NCBI RefSeq assembly: GCF_029210395.1
Contig: NZ_JARGDP010000018.1
Coordinates: 1 to 48,885 of the forward strand
Length of the DNA stretch: 48,885 nt
Direction: 5' to 3'
From: Petrocella sp. FN5
Lineage (GTDB): Bacteria > Bacillota > Clostridia > Lachnospirales > Vallitaleaceae
The notes below the pieces were generated by a model that did not search any database, was not told the origin of the DNA, and saw only the letters and a program-made list of their open reading frames with translations. This document shows, piece after piece, positions 27,529-36,087 of this stretch. The stretch's first letter is position 1, and each line of letters begins with the position of its first letter. Position numbers and translations under genes: made by a program.

Positions 27529-30500
27529 CTATACCCCTTCGCTGACATATATTTGATTTTTTCCAAGTTCTTTCGCCTTATACAGAGCCTGGTCCGCCAA
27601 TGCAATCAGCTGCTCTTTATTAAGATCTTCACTTGGTACCAAACTTATTAAACCAATACTAATGGTTGTCCTAGGTTGTTCCTTCTCAGAATCAGCTTGG
27701 ATTGGAATTTGACTAATTTCTTGCTGAATGGCTTCACATAAAGTATAGGCACTCTTAGGATTATTATCATATAAAATAATAATAAACTCATCTCCCCCAT
27801 AGCGAACCGCTTTATCTGTGCTTCGACTTAACAGTCTATGAACAGTATCTGCAACATCTACCAAGTAGTAGTCGCCTGCAATATGTCCATATCGATCATT
27901 AATATCCTTAAAGTTATCTATATCAAACATAATTAATGTCAGGTTGGTCTTTGAACGTTTTGCCAACTTTAAGAACTCATCTAATTTAAAATCCAGATAC
28001 CTTCTATTGTAAAAATCTGTTAAGGCATCTTTAATCGATAGCGTTTCCAGTTCAATATTTGCAATCTCAAGCTTTTCATTGATTTTTGCTAGTTTAGAGT
28101 TTCTTCGCTTTAGTTCACTTGCCTCAATAATCTTAAAAATCCCATAACCCAATAAAATTAACAACATAACGTAAATAAAGTAGGCTATTGGTGTACTGTA
28201 CCAAGGTGTTTCAATAGTAAAATAGACACTTACCGGCTCTGATTTATTATAACGAATACCTTCTGCCACTACCATTAGCTGATAGTCACCAGAAGGCAAA
28301 TTGGAGTAAGATGCATAATCTCTCGTACCAGCATAAATCCAATCCTGATCAAAGCCAACCAACTTATATGAAAACATAATTTTATCCGGTGAATCATAGT
28401 CAAGAGCAACAAACTTGAAGCCCAAAAAATTTTCTTGAGGGGAAAACTTCAACCGTACTTCGTTGTAATATGGGCGCTTTTCTTCAATAGGTTCTTGGAA
28501 CAACTCAACTTCCGTAATATATAACCTTGGTGGGTTCATTTTGAACTCCGTGTACTCTTTGGGAATCACTGTGATACCGTGCACACCACCAAACATCATG
28601 CTACCATCTCTGTTTTTCAAATGTCCTTTGGAGAATTCCATACCCCCAATGCCATCATCTGTTGTTAGTTTTCGAATCTCTCCTGTTATAGGATTCAGAA
28701 TGGATATACCATCATAAGTAGCAATCCACAACAAGTTGTCATTACCTTCTAACATACTAATAACCGCGTTACTTGAAAGTCCATCTTCTTCTGTAAAACT
28801 AACAAAATTATGATTGAATTCATCATAGTAAGCAACACCACCATCTAGCATACCAAACCATACACGCCCAGTGGAATCTTCAAATATATCTGAGATTGAA
28901 TTATTTGCCAACTGATTTTCTTCTCTTTCTCCTTTTTTAAAGACTTCAAATGACTTTGATGCTTTTTCAAGAAGATTAAGGCCATTATTAGTGCCGACCC
29001 ATAGGCGACCTTTACGATCGTGGTGAATCGTATATACAAGATTATCTGACAGGGTTTTATAATCATCATTAATAGAGCTATATTGTATGGTTTCATTGGT
29101 GTTCATATTGTAATAAAACAAACCATTGGTATAGGTTCCAATCCATAACTCATGTTCACTGACCTGTTCAATGTCATATATTCTAAGATTATTAGGTAAG
29201 ATATTCCAAGGTATAAATGTATCCGTACTTGGATTATAAAATACCAGTCCTTTAGCCGTTCCTACTAGAATCCTTCCGTCTTCTAACAACTCCATGGCCA
29301 TAACTTGGTTATCAATCAAGGATCCTACTTGGTTCTCCTTATACTTATACTTGGTAATAGTCTCTGTCCTAGGGTTATACTTATTCAAACCATTATTATA
29401 AATAGCAAACCAATAGTTGTCTTCTGCATCTTGAAATATAAAGTTAATCTTACCAATATCCATAGAATCGGGATTTTGAGGGTCATGTGAGAACTTCACA
29501 TAGTCTCTTTTTCTTGGGTTCAACTTAGATATCCCACCACCGTTCGTACCGATCCACAATATACCGGAATCATCTTGAAGCATGGAGTATACTATTGGAT
29601 GTACCAATGCGTGGTCATTTTCCCCATCGATAAAATGATGGATCCTATTGTTTTTTTCAGTGGCAAATAGGCCACCACCCCAAGTGCCGACCCATAGTGT
29701 TCCATCATTTGTTTTTTCCATGCTATATACTCGGTTGTCTGAATAACTAAATGTACTCAATAGATTAAAGTCCAAATCCAAATTAACAACGCCACCATCC
29801 CAAAGACCTAATGTTAATACATTTTCTTCAAAAGCCTTGATGACCATTACATTTGGTGATGGTAGTTCAGTCTCAATGGGAATCACTAGATCACCATCAG
29901 GGTCCATCATCAATAGACCATCATAAGTACCAATCAACAAGCGTTCCCTCGAATCTATAAATAAAGCCCTTACAGTCTCTTTTGGAATATCATATTGCTT
30001 AACTGAACCATCTCTTGGATCCAATCGATTTAATCCGTTCATGGTTCCAAGCCATATATAACCTTCTGAATCTTTCTCTATAGCAATTATTATAGGATTA
30101 GATAGATTATCGTCTTTTACTGTATAATTCACGAAACGATTTTCATGTATTATATAATGTGATACACCCTGATAGGTTCCAACCCATAGTTCATGTAGTT
30201 CCATGTCATAGTAAATGGTCTGAACCAGATTGTGTGCAAGTCCGTCCTCTCTAAAAGGTACGGTTTTATAAACCATAATCTCTCTACCATCAAAGCGGTT
30301 TAATCCACTTTGGGTTCCAAACCATAAAAACCCATATTTATCTTGAACCATTGATGACACTGATAAATTAGATAAACCGGATTCTCTACCCATTCTTTCA
30401 AAAAGTATACCTACATCGTCACGTATAATAGGGGCTTCCAACATCTTTGCTTGACTATCATAAGCCATGATAGATATGACTAAAACTAAAACAAGTACTG

Positions 30501-30540
30501 ATATAATTTCTCTATGCCAAGCTTTATACAAAGTTGTCAT
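27529..30540 (-). CDS. Two-component-type propeller sensor fused to diguanylate cyclase
   Basis: 1003 residues. A signal/anchor segment (about 12-30) is followed by about 13-14 propeller repeats of the form xLWxGTxxGLxxxx (for example FLWFGTQSGLNRFD, LWVGTNNGLNLLE), enough for two seven-bladed propellers, then a Y_Y_Y domain (about 690-765), one TM helix (about 780-800), a coiled coil and a GGDEF domain. GGDEF is intact at 915-919 with the RxxD site RSTD five residues before it. The layout is that of BT-type hybrid sensors, with the kinase replaced by a cyclase: an extracellular ligand, often a polysaccharide fragment in relatives, would set c-di-GMP synthesis. GGAGG lies 7 bases before the ATG. 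Confidence 0.93.
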   Translation of the reverse strand: MTTLYKAWHREIISVLVLVLVISIMAYDSQAKMLEAPIIRDDVGILFERMGRESGLSNLSVSSMVQDKYGFLWFGTQSGLNRFDGREIMVYKTVPFREDGLAHNLVQTIYYDMELHELWVGTYQGVSHYIIHENRFVNYTVKDDNLSNPIIIAIEKDSEGYIWLGTMNGLNRLDPRDGSVKQYDIPKETVRALFIDSRERLLIGTYDGLLMMDPDGDLVIPIETELPSPNVMVIKAFEENVLTLGLWDGGVVNLDLDFNLLSTFSYSDNRVYSMEKTNDGTLWVGTWGGGLFATEKNNRIHHFIDGENDHALVHPIVYSMLQDDSGILWIGTNGGGISKLNPRKRDYVKFSHDPQNPDSMDIGKINFIFQDAEDNYWFAIYNNGLNKYNPRTETITKYKYKENQVGSLIDNQVMAMELLEDGRILVGTAKGLVFYNPSTDTFIPWNILPNNLRIYDIEQVSEHELWIGTYTNGLFYYNMNTNETIQYSSINDDYKTLSDNLVYTIHHDRKGRLWVGTNNGLNLLEKASKSFEVFKKGEREENQLANNSISDIFEDSTGRVWFGMLDGGVAYYDEFNHNFVSFTEEDGLSSNAVISMLEGNDNLLWIATYDGISILNPITGEIRKLTTDDGIGGMEFSKGHLKNRDGSMMFGGVHGITVIPKEYTEFKMNPPRLYITEVELFQEPIEEKRPYYNEVRLKFSPQENFLGFKFVALDYDSPDKIMFSYKLVGFDQDWIYAGTRDYASYSNLPSGDYQLMVVAEGIRYNKSEPVSVYFTIETPWYSTPIAYFIYVMLLILLGYGIFKIIEASELKRRNSKLAKINEKLEIANIELETLSIKDALTDFYNRRYLDFKLDEFLKLAKRSKTNLTLIMFDIDNFKDINDRYGHIAGDYYLVDVADTVHRLLSRSTDKAVRYGGDEFIIILYDNNPKSAYTLCEAIQQEISQIPIQADSEKEQPRTTISIGLISLVPSEDLNKEQLIALADQALYKAKELGKNQIYVSEGV

Positions 30541-30616
30541 AAAACAACCTCCATATTTTTATAGTATCTTCTTTTTTATTATCACACATTCCTTGTTATT
30601 ATACAACTCATGGTTA

Positions 30617-30654
30617 ATAACCCAACTTTTCGTTTATCACAAAAGTTGAGTTAT
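30617..30654. other. Hairpin with stem AACYCAACTTTT
   Basis: 14-bp stem with one mismatch (30617-30630 with 30641-30654), 10-base loop, no T-tract. It sits beside repeat copy A in the leader of the propeller-GGDEF gene. A similar stem is at 39796-39838. Confidence 0.55.
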
Positions 30655-30662
30655 TCAATCGT

Positions 30663-30782
30663 TGGTAAAGGTGTAAAAACTATATAGTTGAACTTTTGCA
30701 TACAATATATAGTTATGAATGCATCAACGTAATCTATATATTGTATGTGAATTTAGTGAAACTTAGTTTTGACCTTTAACCA
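30663..30782. repeat. Dispersed structured intergenic element, copy A
   Basis: On the - strand block 1 (26 bases, 30747-30772, starting TCAAAACTAAG) is one mismatch from copy B. Block 2 starts GTTCAACT and ends CCTTTACCA. Between them a perfect 14-bp stem occurs (30699-30712 with 30734-30747). The outer arms GGTTAAAGG and CCTTTACC also pair. On the + strand a run of eight T follows at 30791. Confidence 0.7.
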
Positions 30783-30803
30783 CCGTTGGATTTTTTTTAT
30801 GAT

Positions 30804-31652
30804 CTATACATCAAAGCTTTTATACCAAATATTCATAGACTCTATGCCTCCAGATATTTGATTATTATTCCATAGTGTTCCACCATACTTATACCCACTT
30901 TTCCCAAAAATCTTATTCATGCTTGCTGAGCCAGCACGGGTCATAGTATATGCCGTTTTAATACCTGCTGCCTTCATAACCGTTTCCATTTTTTTCATCA
31001 TATGCATACTATAATTATATCCACGATACTTGGGTAAGATTGCAAAGTCTGTCACCTCCACGTTTTCTTCATGAAAATTAACACTACAGGCGCTAACACC
31101 AACAAGTTCATCATTATCCATTAGACCAAAATATAATGTCTCGTGCCCCATATTCTCTTCAATGTAAGAAGGGTCTGCAACCGGGTATGGATGGGTCTTA
31201 AATACCTGATCATAAATATCTGCAATCTTCTTTGCATCACGTAAGTCCAATAATTTTATTTCATAGTTCTCTTTCAAAGGCATTAGCTTTTTCTTATTAC
31301 CCTTTTTCTTTTTTGCCTCCCGAACAATTGATAAAAGCTCTTCTTTGTTCTTTACAGTTTTTCTATTCGGATCGGTATATTTCGCCATAAAGAAACATGC
31401 TTTTTTCCCATTATAAAATCCGGGTATTTTTGCCTCTTGATCGAAACCATGTCTAATAAATTTGATTTTCGCTGCTTTTGGGGTTTTTGCAATGATTTTA
31501 CCATACTCATGGTCTTCAATCAATAAATCCAATTTATTAATAAGATAGGGGTCCAAGGCATGTTTGTAGTCATCTACAAAAATCCTATCATTGTGTTGTC
31601 CATGTTGAACTTTACTCCTACCCATTACAACTATTTTTTCTTGTTCTTTCAC
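30804..31652 (-). CDS. ablB: Beta-lysine N6-acetyltransferase
   Basis: 282 residues starting at GTG, with AAAGGAG 7 bases upstream. The N-terminal half carries the AblB pattern (DHEYGKIIAKTP, then IRHGFDQEAKIPGFYNGKKACFFMAKY). The C-terminal half is a GNAT fold with the acetyl-CoA loop around AILPKYRGYNYSMHM. AblB acetylates beta-lysine made by lysine 2,3-aminomutase (AblA) to N6-acetyl-beta-lysine, a compatible solute. No ablA is in the window, although the two are usually adjacent. It lies downstream of a BusR-like regulator on the same strand, after a 231-base gap with a fold. Confidence 0.92.
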   Translation of the reverse strand: MKEQEKIVVMGRSKVQHGQHNDRIFVDDYKHALDPYLINKLDLLIEDHEYGKIIAKTPKAAKIKFIRHGFDQEAKIPGFYNGKKACFFMAKYTDPNRKTVKNKEELLSIVREAKKKKGNKKKLMPLKENYEIKLLDLRDAKKIADIYDQVFKTHPYPVADPSYIEENMGHETLYFGLMDNDELVGVSACSVNFHEENVEVTDFAILPKYRGYNYSMHMMKKMETVMKAAGIKTAYTMTRAGSASMNKIFGKSGYKYGGTLWNNNQISGGIESMNIWYKSFDV

Positions 31653-31731
31653 AATCTTATCTCCTTTGTTTTCTTTTCACTTTTCTTAAATGATTGGTAA
31701 CTAAGCGGGCCACAATTTATCCTTACTTTTT

Positions 31732-31812
31732 CAGTGAATAATATTGACAAAAGCACCATAACCCAAAAGAGTTAGAGTGCTTTTACATCGCTCTCGCTCA
31801 TATTACCCACTG
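31732..31812. other. Folded intergenic region upstream of ablB
   Basis: A long-range stem of 13 positions with 2 mismatches (31732-31744 with 31800-31812) encloses a perfect 8-bp stem (31749-31756 with 31777-31784). No known riboswitch recognised. It could be an attenuator, an mRNA 3' end of the regulator gene, or a leader of ablB. Confidence 0.45.
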
Positions 31813-31883
31813 GTTTTATCAACAGTTTAGGTCATGACCATCGTCCAACCAAGCCCCAGTTCTAATTCTTGTTTTCATACACC

Positions 31884-32516
31884 TTATTTTTGCTTATAAT
31901 GTCTAATATATTCTCCAAGCCTAACACTGATGGCTGCTTCTCCAACATAAAGTAGCTTATCATCTTTATAAATCTTTTCATTGCTTGGCGGTGATAATAA
32001 AATATTTCCATCTCTTTTTATGCCTACAATCGTAGCGCCTGTATTTGTCCAAAAATCAAGTTCTTGTATGCTTTTTCCAATGACTTCTGAAGCCATATTA
32101 ATGCTATACTCATGAACAGTTATATGCTCACTATGATTGAATCGACTTGTATAATCTATGATTGCATTCATTGTTTCATTCATTTTGTCTTCTATCACTT
32201 CTCGTTTTTGCATTAATTCTATTAATTCATCTTTTAATTCATTAACCGAAGAACGAATTCTATATCTCTCAATAAACTCTAAGGCCCTGTCAACAGATGC
32301 TACATATATGCCATTTCCATGTTTTACCTCAACGATATCCATATCCGATAAAAGTCGCATCGCCTTTCTAATGGTTTCAGGCGATACATTGTATTCTCCT
32401 GCCAGTGTGGATCTTCCACTGATTTTTGCCTGTTTTTTTATATCTTCACGACTGATTCGAGCAGCAACGTCCACAGCTACTTGCATATAAATCGGTGTAG
32501 AGTTTCTTTTTGCCAT
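31884..32516 (-). CDS. BusR-like GntR-family regulator with RCK_C domain
   Basis: 210 residues: an N-terminal GntR winged helix (1-75; GRSTLAGEYNVSPETIRKAMRLL, then VKHGNGIYVAS), a coiled-coil linker (about 80-125), then a TrkA-C/RCK_C domain (about 130-205; VIGKSIQELDFWTNTGATIVGIKRDG, then IYKDDKLLYVG). This order is that of BusR from lactic acid bacteria, a c-di-AMP-responsive repressor of the betaine importer BusA/OpuA. A potassium-linked or c-di-AMP-linked control of osmolyte genes is therefore likely. Candidate targets in the window are ablB (next on this strand) and opuAC-opuAB-opuAA. GGAAGGTGA precedes the ATG. Confidence 0.87.
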   Translation of the reverse strand: MAKRNSTPIYMQVAVDVAARISREDIKKQAKISGRSTLAGEYNVSPETIRKAMRLLSDMDIVEVKHGNGIYVASVDRALEFIERYRIRSSVNELKDELIELMQKREVIEDKMNETMNAIIDYTSRFNHSEHITVHEYSINMASEVIGKSIQELDFWTNTGATIVGIKRDGNILLSPPSNEKIYKDDKLLYVGEAAISVRLGEYIRHYKQK

Positions 32517-32535
32517 GGCTCACCTTCCTTATAAC

Positions 32536-32564
32536 TTTATAATCATCTTCATAAAAAGAGACAA
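32536..32564 (-). promoter_or_regulatory. Promoter of the BusR-like gene
   Basis: On the - strand TTGTCT (32559-32564), 17-base spacer, TATAAA (32536-32541). The -35 box lies inside one arm of the hairpin at 32557-32590. Confidence 0.5.
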
Positions 32565-32590
32565 CTTTATTATTTAATAAGATTGTCTCT
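32557..32590 (-). terminator. Terminator of the PAS-GGDEF-EAL gene, possibly also an operator
   Basis: 16-position stem with 2 mismatches (32557-32572 with 32575-32590), followed on the - strand by TCTTTTTATG. The arms AGAGACAA/TTGTCTCT also form a perfect DNA dyad over the -35 box of the BusR-like gene. Confidence 0.75.
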
Positions 32591-32650
32591 ATTTTTGTAT
32601 CATTATACCTCAGGTATTTTGTTTTGTCAAATCCTTTGCTGCTTTCAAAA

Positions 32651-34690
32651 TCACTCTTTCAATGCTATTTGTTTTTCCAACTCTGAATAGGGCATGGGCT
32701 TTGCAAAATGATACCCTTGTCCAAACTGACAACCCATGTCATGGAGTAAAACGCTTTGTGCTTCATGTTCAATACCTTCTGCCACTGTTACAATACCCAA
32801 TGCTTCTGTCAAACTTAGTAATTGCTTCACAATAATATAGCCTTTGTCTTTATCCAGTATATCATCAATATATGATTTATCTATTTTTAACACATCAAAA
32901 GGAAACATACTCAAGTAATTTAGAGAGGAGTACCTCGTACCAAAATCATCTAAGGACACAGAAAAACCAATTGCTTTTAGTTGTGACATGACTTCTTTGG
33001 CCTTCGTCATATTTTTTATAATTGAATGCTCTGTTATTTCAAAAGAAATTCGTTTCGTATTAATCTTATAGAGATCGACCATTTCTACAAGATATGGTAT
33101 AAATTTTGATGAGTTAAAAGTTTGAGTTGATATGTTGATAGAAACATTAAGATTACTAAAAATCTCATGTTCCGCAGATATACGCAAAAAAGCCTTTTCA
33201 ATGACCCATCGATCAATTCTTAGTATTTGCCCTGTTTGTTCTGCAAATTCAATGAGCCTACCAATGTTCATATCTTTATGAGTGGTATCCTGCCACCTAA
33301 GTAATACCTCACAGGCATTAAAAGTTCTTTCTCTTAAATTGAATATAGGTTGATAATATAACTCAAACGCATTTTCTAACAAGGCATTGTTGATTTTCTT
33401 TTCAAGGCCTGCACGAAAAAATACTTCTTCTAATAGTTCTTGGCTGTAGAATTCATAACGACCTCTACCATTGGCTTTTGCCTTATACAAGGCAATATCA
33501 AGTTGCTTTAATACTTCTGATACATTTTTTTGACTCATAAGGCTGGTTACAACACCAACGCTTAATGTCATCTGGTACTCTACATCTACAAGTTCCCATT
33601 TACGATTGGATAAATTCAAAATATACTCCAGCATTTTTTGAATCTTTTCTTCATCTACAGTTTCTTGAATAATCAAAAAACCATCGCCTTGCCACCTGTA
33701 AGCATGGGATAACTCCAAAAATTTAAGTGTTTTGGATAACGCGACTAAGAATAGGTCACCGTAATCATGGCCATGAATATCATTTAAGTCTTTAAAATAA
33801 TCAATATTTATATAATACACAGTATATGGCTTTTGCTCTTCTATGAGCGCTTCAATTTTTGTATCAAAAACCACACGGTTATCCAGCCCTGTAACAGGGT
33901 CTTTTGTGGCCATCTCAATCAATTTTTGTTGTTGTTTATGTTCATCTGTCACATCGATGCCAAAGGATACAATTAGGGGCTCTTCGTTTTTAGTTTCCAT
34001 TAAGACATCGTTCCAAATCATATCCCTTACACTTCCGTCTTTTGCTCGCATTCGTGTCTCATAATTAATTAATTGCTTCTTTTTATAAAGTCGGTCTATA
34101 AATGTTGATAGGTCAAAGTCCTCTATGCTTGTTCTTGTATACTCAATCCAATTTTCTCCAACAAAGCTCTCATCATAGCCTAATACTTCATAATAATGTT
34201 TGTTTAGATCTACAACTTCTCCAGTGGTTCTCCAGATCATAATAGCCGCATTACTATTGTTATATAATAAGTCGAAATATTTTTTTTGTTTCTGAAGCTC
34301 TAGATTCATTTTATCCAAGCTTTTAACTTTTTCTACCAACTCATCATCAATGGCTATAAGTTCTTCTGAAGTAGCCAACAACTCTTCATTTTTATCTTGT
34401 ATTTTTTGATTCAATTGAAACACTCTATTATTATTAAGGGACGCAAAATAATAAAACAATATGCTGGTCATTGCTACATAGAACCATCCTTTATAAAGCT
34501 GCATCTCTTGATAAACCTGATGGTCTTGAACCAACATACCAAGGATACCGTCTGAAAAAAGAATCCATAACACACCAATTATTGTATAAACAAGGGTAAT
34601 CCTCCAAGGGTTATACTCTTTTTTGGATATATGGGTAATTTCCTGATGATTCAGCAACTTTTTATGTACATGATCCAGTTTTTTTTCCAA
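32651..34690 (-). CDS. c-di-GMP phosphodiesterase: membrane anchor + PAS + degenerate GGDEF + EAL
   Basis: 679 residues starting at TTG, supported by GAGGTG 5 bases upstream; no other start fits. Two TM segments (about 30-52 and 67-84), a coiled coil, a PAS domain (about 140-260), GGDEF, then EAL. The GGDEF site reads QGDGF, so no cyclase activity is expected. The EAL domain has EVLLRW, NISTQTF, EITEHS, DDFGTRYSS (Arg replaces the usual Gly), KIDKSYI, EGIEHE and FGQGYHFAKP, so phosphodiesterase activity is likely. Single gene with its own terminator. PAS ligand unknown. Confidence 0.91.
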   Translation of the reverse strand: MEKKLDHVHKKLLNHQEITHISKKEYNPWRITLVYTIIGVLWILFSDGILGMLVQDHQVYQEMQLYKGWFYVAMTSILFYYFASLNNNRVFQLNQKIQDKNEELLATSEELIAIDDELVEKVKSLDKMNLELQKQKKYFDLLYNNSNAAIMIWRTTGEVVDLNKHYYEVLGYDESFVGENWIEYTRTSIEDFDLSTFIDRLYKKKQLINYETRMRAKDGSVRDMIWNDVLMETKNEEPLIVSFGIDVTDEHKQQQKLIEMATKDPVTGLDNRVVFDTKIEALIEEQKPYTVYYINIDYFKDLNDIHGHDYGDLFLVALSKTLKFLELSHAYRWQGDGFLIIQETVDEEKIQKMLEYILNLSNRKWELVDVEYQMTLSVGVVTSLMSQKNVSEVLKQLDIALYKAKANGRGRYEFYSQELLEEVFFRAGLEKKINNALLENAFELYYQPIFNLRERTFNACEVLLRWQDTTHKDMNIGRLIEFAEQTGQILRIDRWVIEKAFLRISAEHEIFSNLNVSINISTQTFNSSKFIPYLVEMVDLYKINTKRISFEITEHSIIKNMTKAKEVMSQLKAIGFSVSLDDFGTRYSSLNYLSMFPFDVLKIDKSYIDDILDKDKGYIIVKQLLSLTEALGIVTVAEGIEHEAQSVLLHDMGCQFGQGYHFAKPMPYSELEKQIALKE

Positions 34691-34828
34691 TTGTGCACCT
34701 CTTAAATTTTGTCATCTATTGCCTATTTTATAGAGCATTTTGGGTTAAAGCATTTAGTCTGCCTAAAGTCTTTTCCATTGCCTGCATTCATTTGAACATA
34801 ACATGATTAAATTACCATTCTTTTCATC

Positions 34829-36070
34829 TTACAAAGTTAAGTCTTTTAAGAGATAAACATCTACAAGGGTTCCTTTTTCAAAACTTCCTTTTTCAACAGG
34901 TATTTTAATATAACCACTGGCTTTTGATAATAAAGTCATCATGCCGGATTTTCCGTTAAGCGGTAGGGCCTTCCATAAGGCGTTTTCTCTGCTTAATCGA
35001 ACCATTTGGTATGTTTCTCTACTTGGTGCGGCGTAAACATTATCGGTAAGTACAGCCTGAATCCGAACCACCTCTTGATGGTTCTTTTGAATGGTCAATA
35101 AATATTTTTTAACAAACAGACTAAATGTGACCAATGCTGATGCTGGATGACCCGGAAGCCCAACTATAAGTTTACCGTCTATTTGTCCAAAAATCGTCGG
35201 TCTACCGGGTTTTATGGCTATACCATGTACCCAAATACGACTGTGTTCAAAAGATTCTATAACCTGTCTTGTATAATCCTTGCTTCCTACAGAACTACCA
35301 CCGGATATTAATACTATGTCACTTATCTGCATACATTCTTTAAGAGCTTTTCTGATCAGTTCAACATTATCTTTTACTATCAAACGTTCTTTAACTTCAC
35401 CACCCAGTTGCCTAATCAATCCACCTAGAGCATAACTGTTAACTTCTCTTATTTGCCCTAATGACTGTTTTTCATGAAGATCTATAATTTCATCGCCTGT
35501 AGAAATAATAGAAAACACAGGCTTAGTATAAACTTCGATTTGTTCAACACCCATTGAAGCAAAAAGCCCTAAGTCATATGCAGTTATTCTCTTACCTGCT
35601 TTAATATAGGTTTCATCTTTGGATAGATCATCACCGGTATAACTTATATTTTCACCTTGTTGTATAGATTTGTTGACAAGTACGGTTTCACTGTCAAGCT
35701 TTCTGGTATATTCGACCATGACCATGCCTTCGGCTTTTTCTGGTATCATACCACCTGTAGGTACATAAACCGTCTGACCTTTTGTTAACACCTCTGTTAC
35801 AACTTCACCCATCATGACTTCACAAACCAACTTAAGTAGTCTTGGTTCATCTTCAGTCGCAGTCATGATATCTTCTATCCTAACTGCATAACCATCAACC
35901 GTTGAGCGATTAAATTGTGGTAAATCAACTATGGCCTTATAATCTATAGCAACAATACGATCAATGGCGTCTACAAGTGCTACCATTTCTGTTTTCATTT
36001 CATAGTTATTTGCTAACTCTTTTATAATTCGAACCGCTTCGTTCACAGATATCGCATTAAAAAAATCCAT
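34829..36070 (-). CDS. moeA: Molybdopterin molybdotransferase MoeA
   Basis: 413 residues. MoeA inserts molybdate into adenylylated molybdopterin. Seen: the N-terminal domain (ISVNEAVRIIKELA, then LPQFNRSTVDGYAV), the MPT-binding domain (FSIISTGDEI, then VLISGGSSVGSKDYT, then VGLPGHPASALVTF) and a C-terminal beta domain. Start uncertain: ATG at 36070 or 6 bases upstream at 36076; neither has a strong site, and AAGAG fits 36070 slightly better. It follows moaB by about 12-17 bases on the same strand, one operon. The other cofactor genes (moaA, moaC, moaE, moaD) are not in the window. Confidence 0.94.
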   Translation of the reverse strand: MDFFNAISVNEAVRIIKELANNYEMKTEMVALVDAIDRIVAIDYKAIVDLPQFNRSTVDGYAVRIEDIMTATEDEPRLLKLVCEVMMGEVVTEVLTKGQTVYVPTGGMIPEKAEGMVMVEYTRKLDSETVLVNKSIQQGENISYTGDDLSKDETYIKAGKRITAYDLGLFASMGVEQIEVYTKPVFSIISTGDEIIDLHEKQSLGQIREVNSYALGGLIRQLGGEVKERLIVKDNVELIRKALKECMQISDIVLISGGSSVGSKDYTRQVIESFEHSRIWVHGIAIKPGRPTIFGQIDGKLIVGLPGHPASALVTFSLFVKKYLLTIQKNHQEVVRIQAVLTDNVYAAPSRETYQMVRLSRENALWKALPLNGKSGMMTLLSKASGYIKIPVEKGSFEKGTLVDVYLLKDLTL

Positions 36071-36087
36071 AGCCATCTCTTTTCTTT

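Noticed and set aside
31819-31878. 19-residue reading frame on the - strand just after the BusR-like gene, with a weak AAGG site, as a possible leader peptide for ablB.
   Set aside because: Too short to judge, no repeated regulatory codons, and it overlaps the region better explained as folded intergenic DNA.
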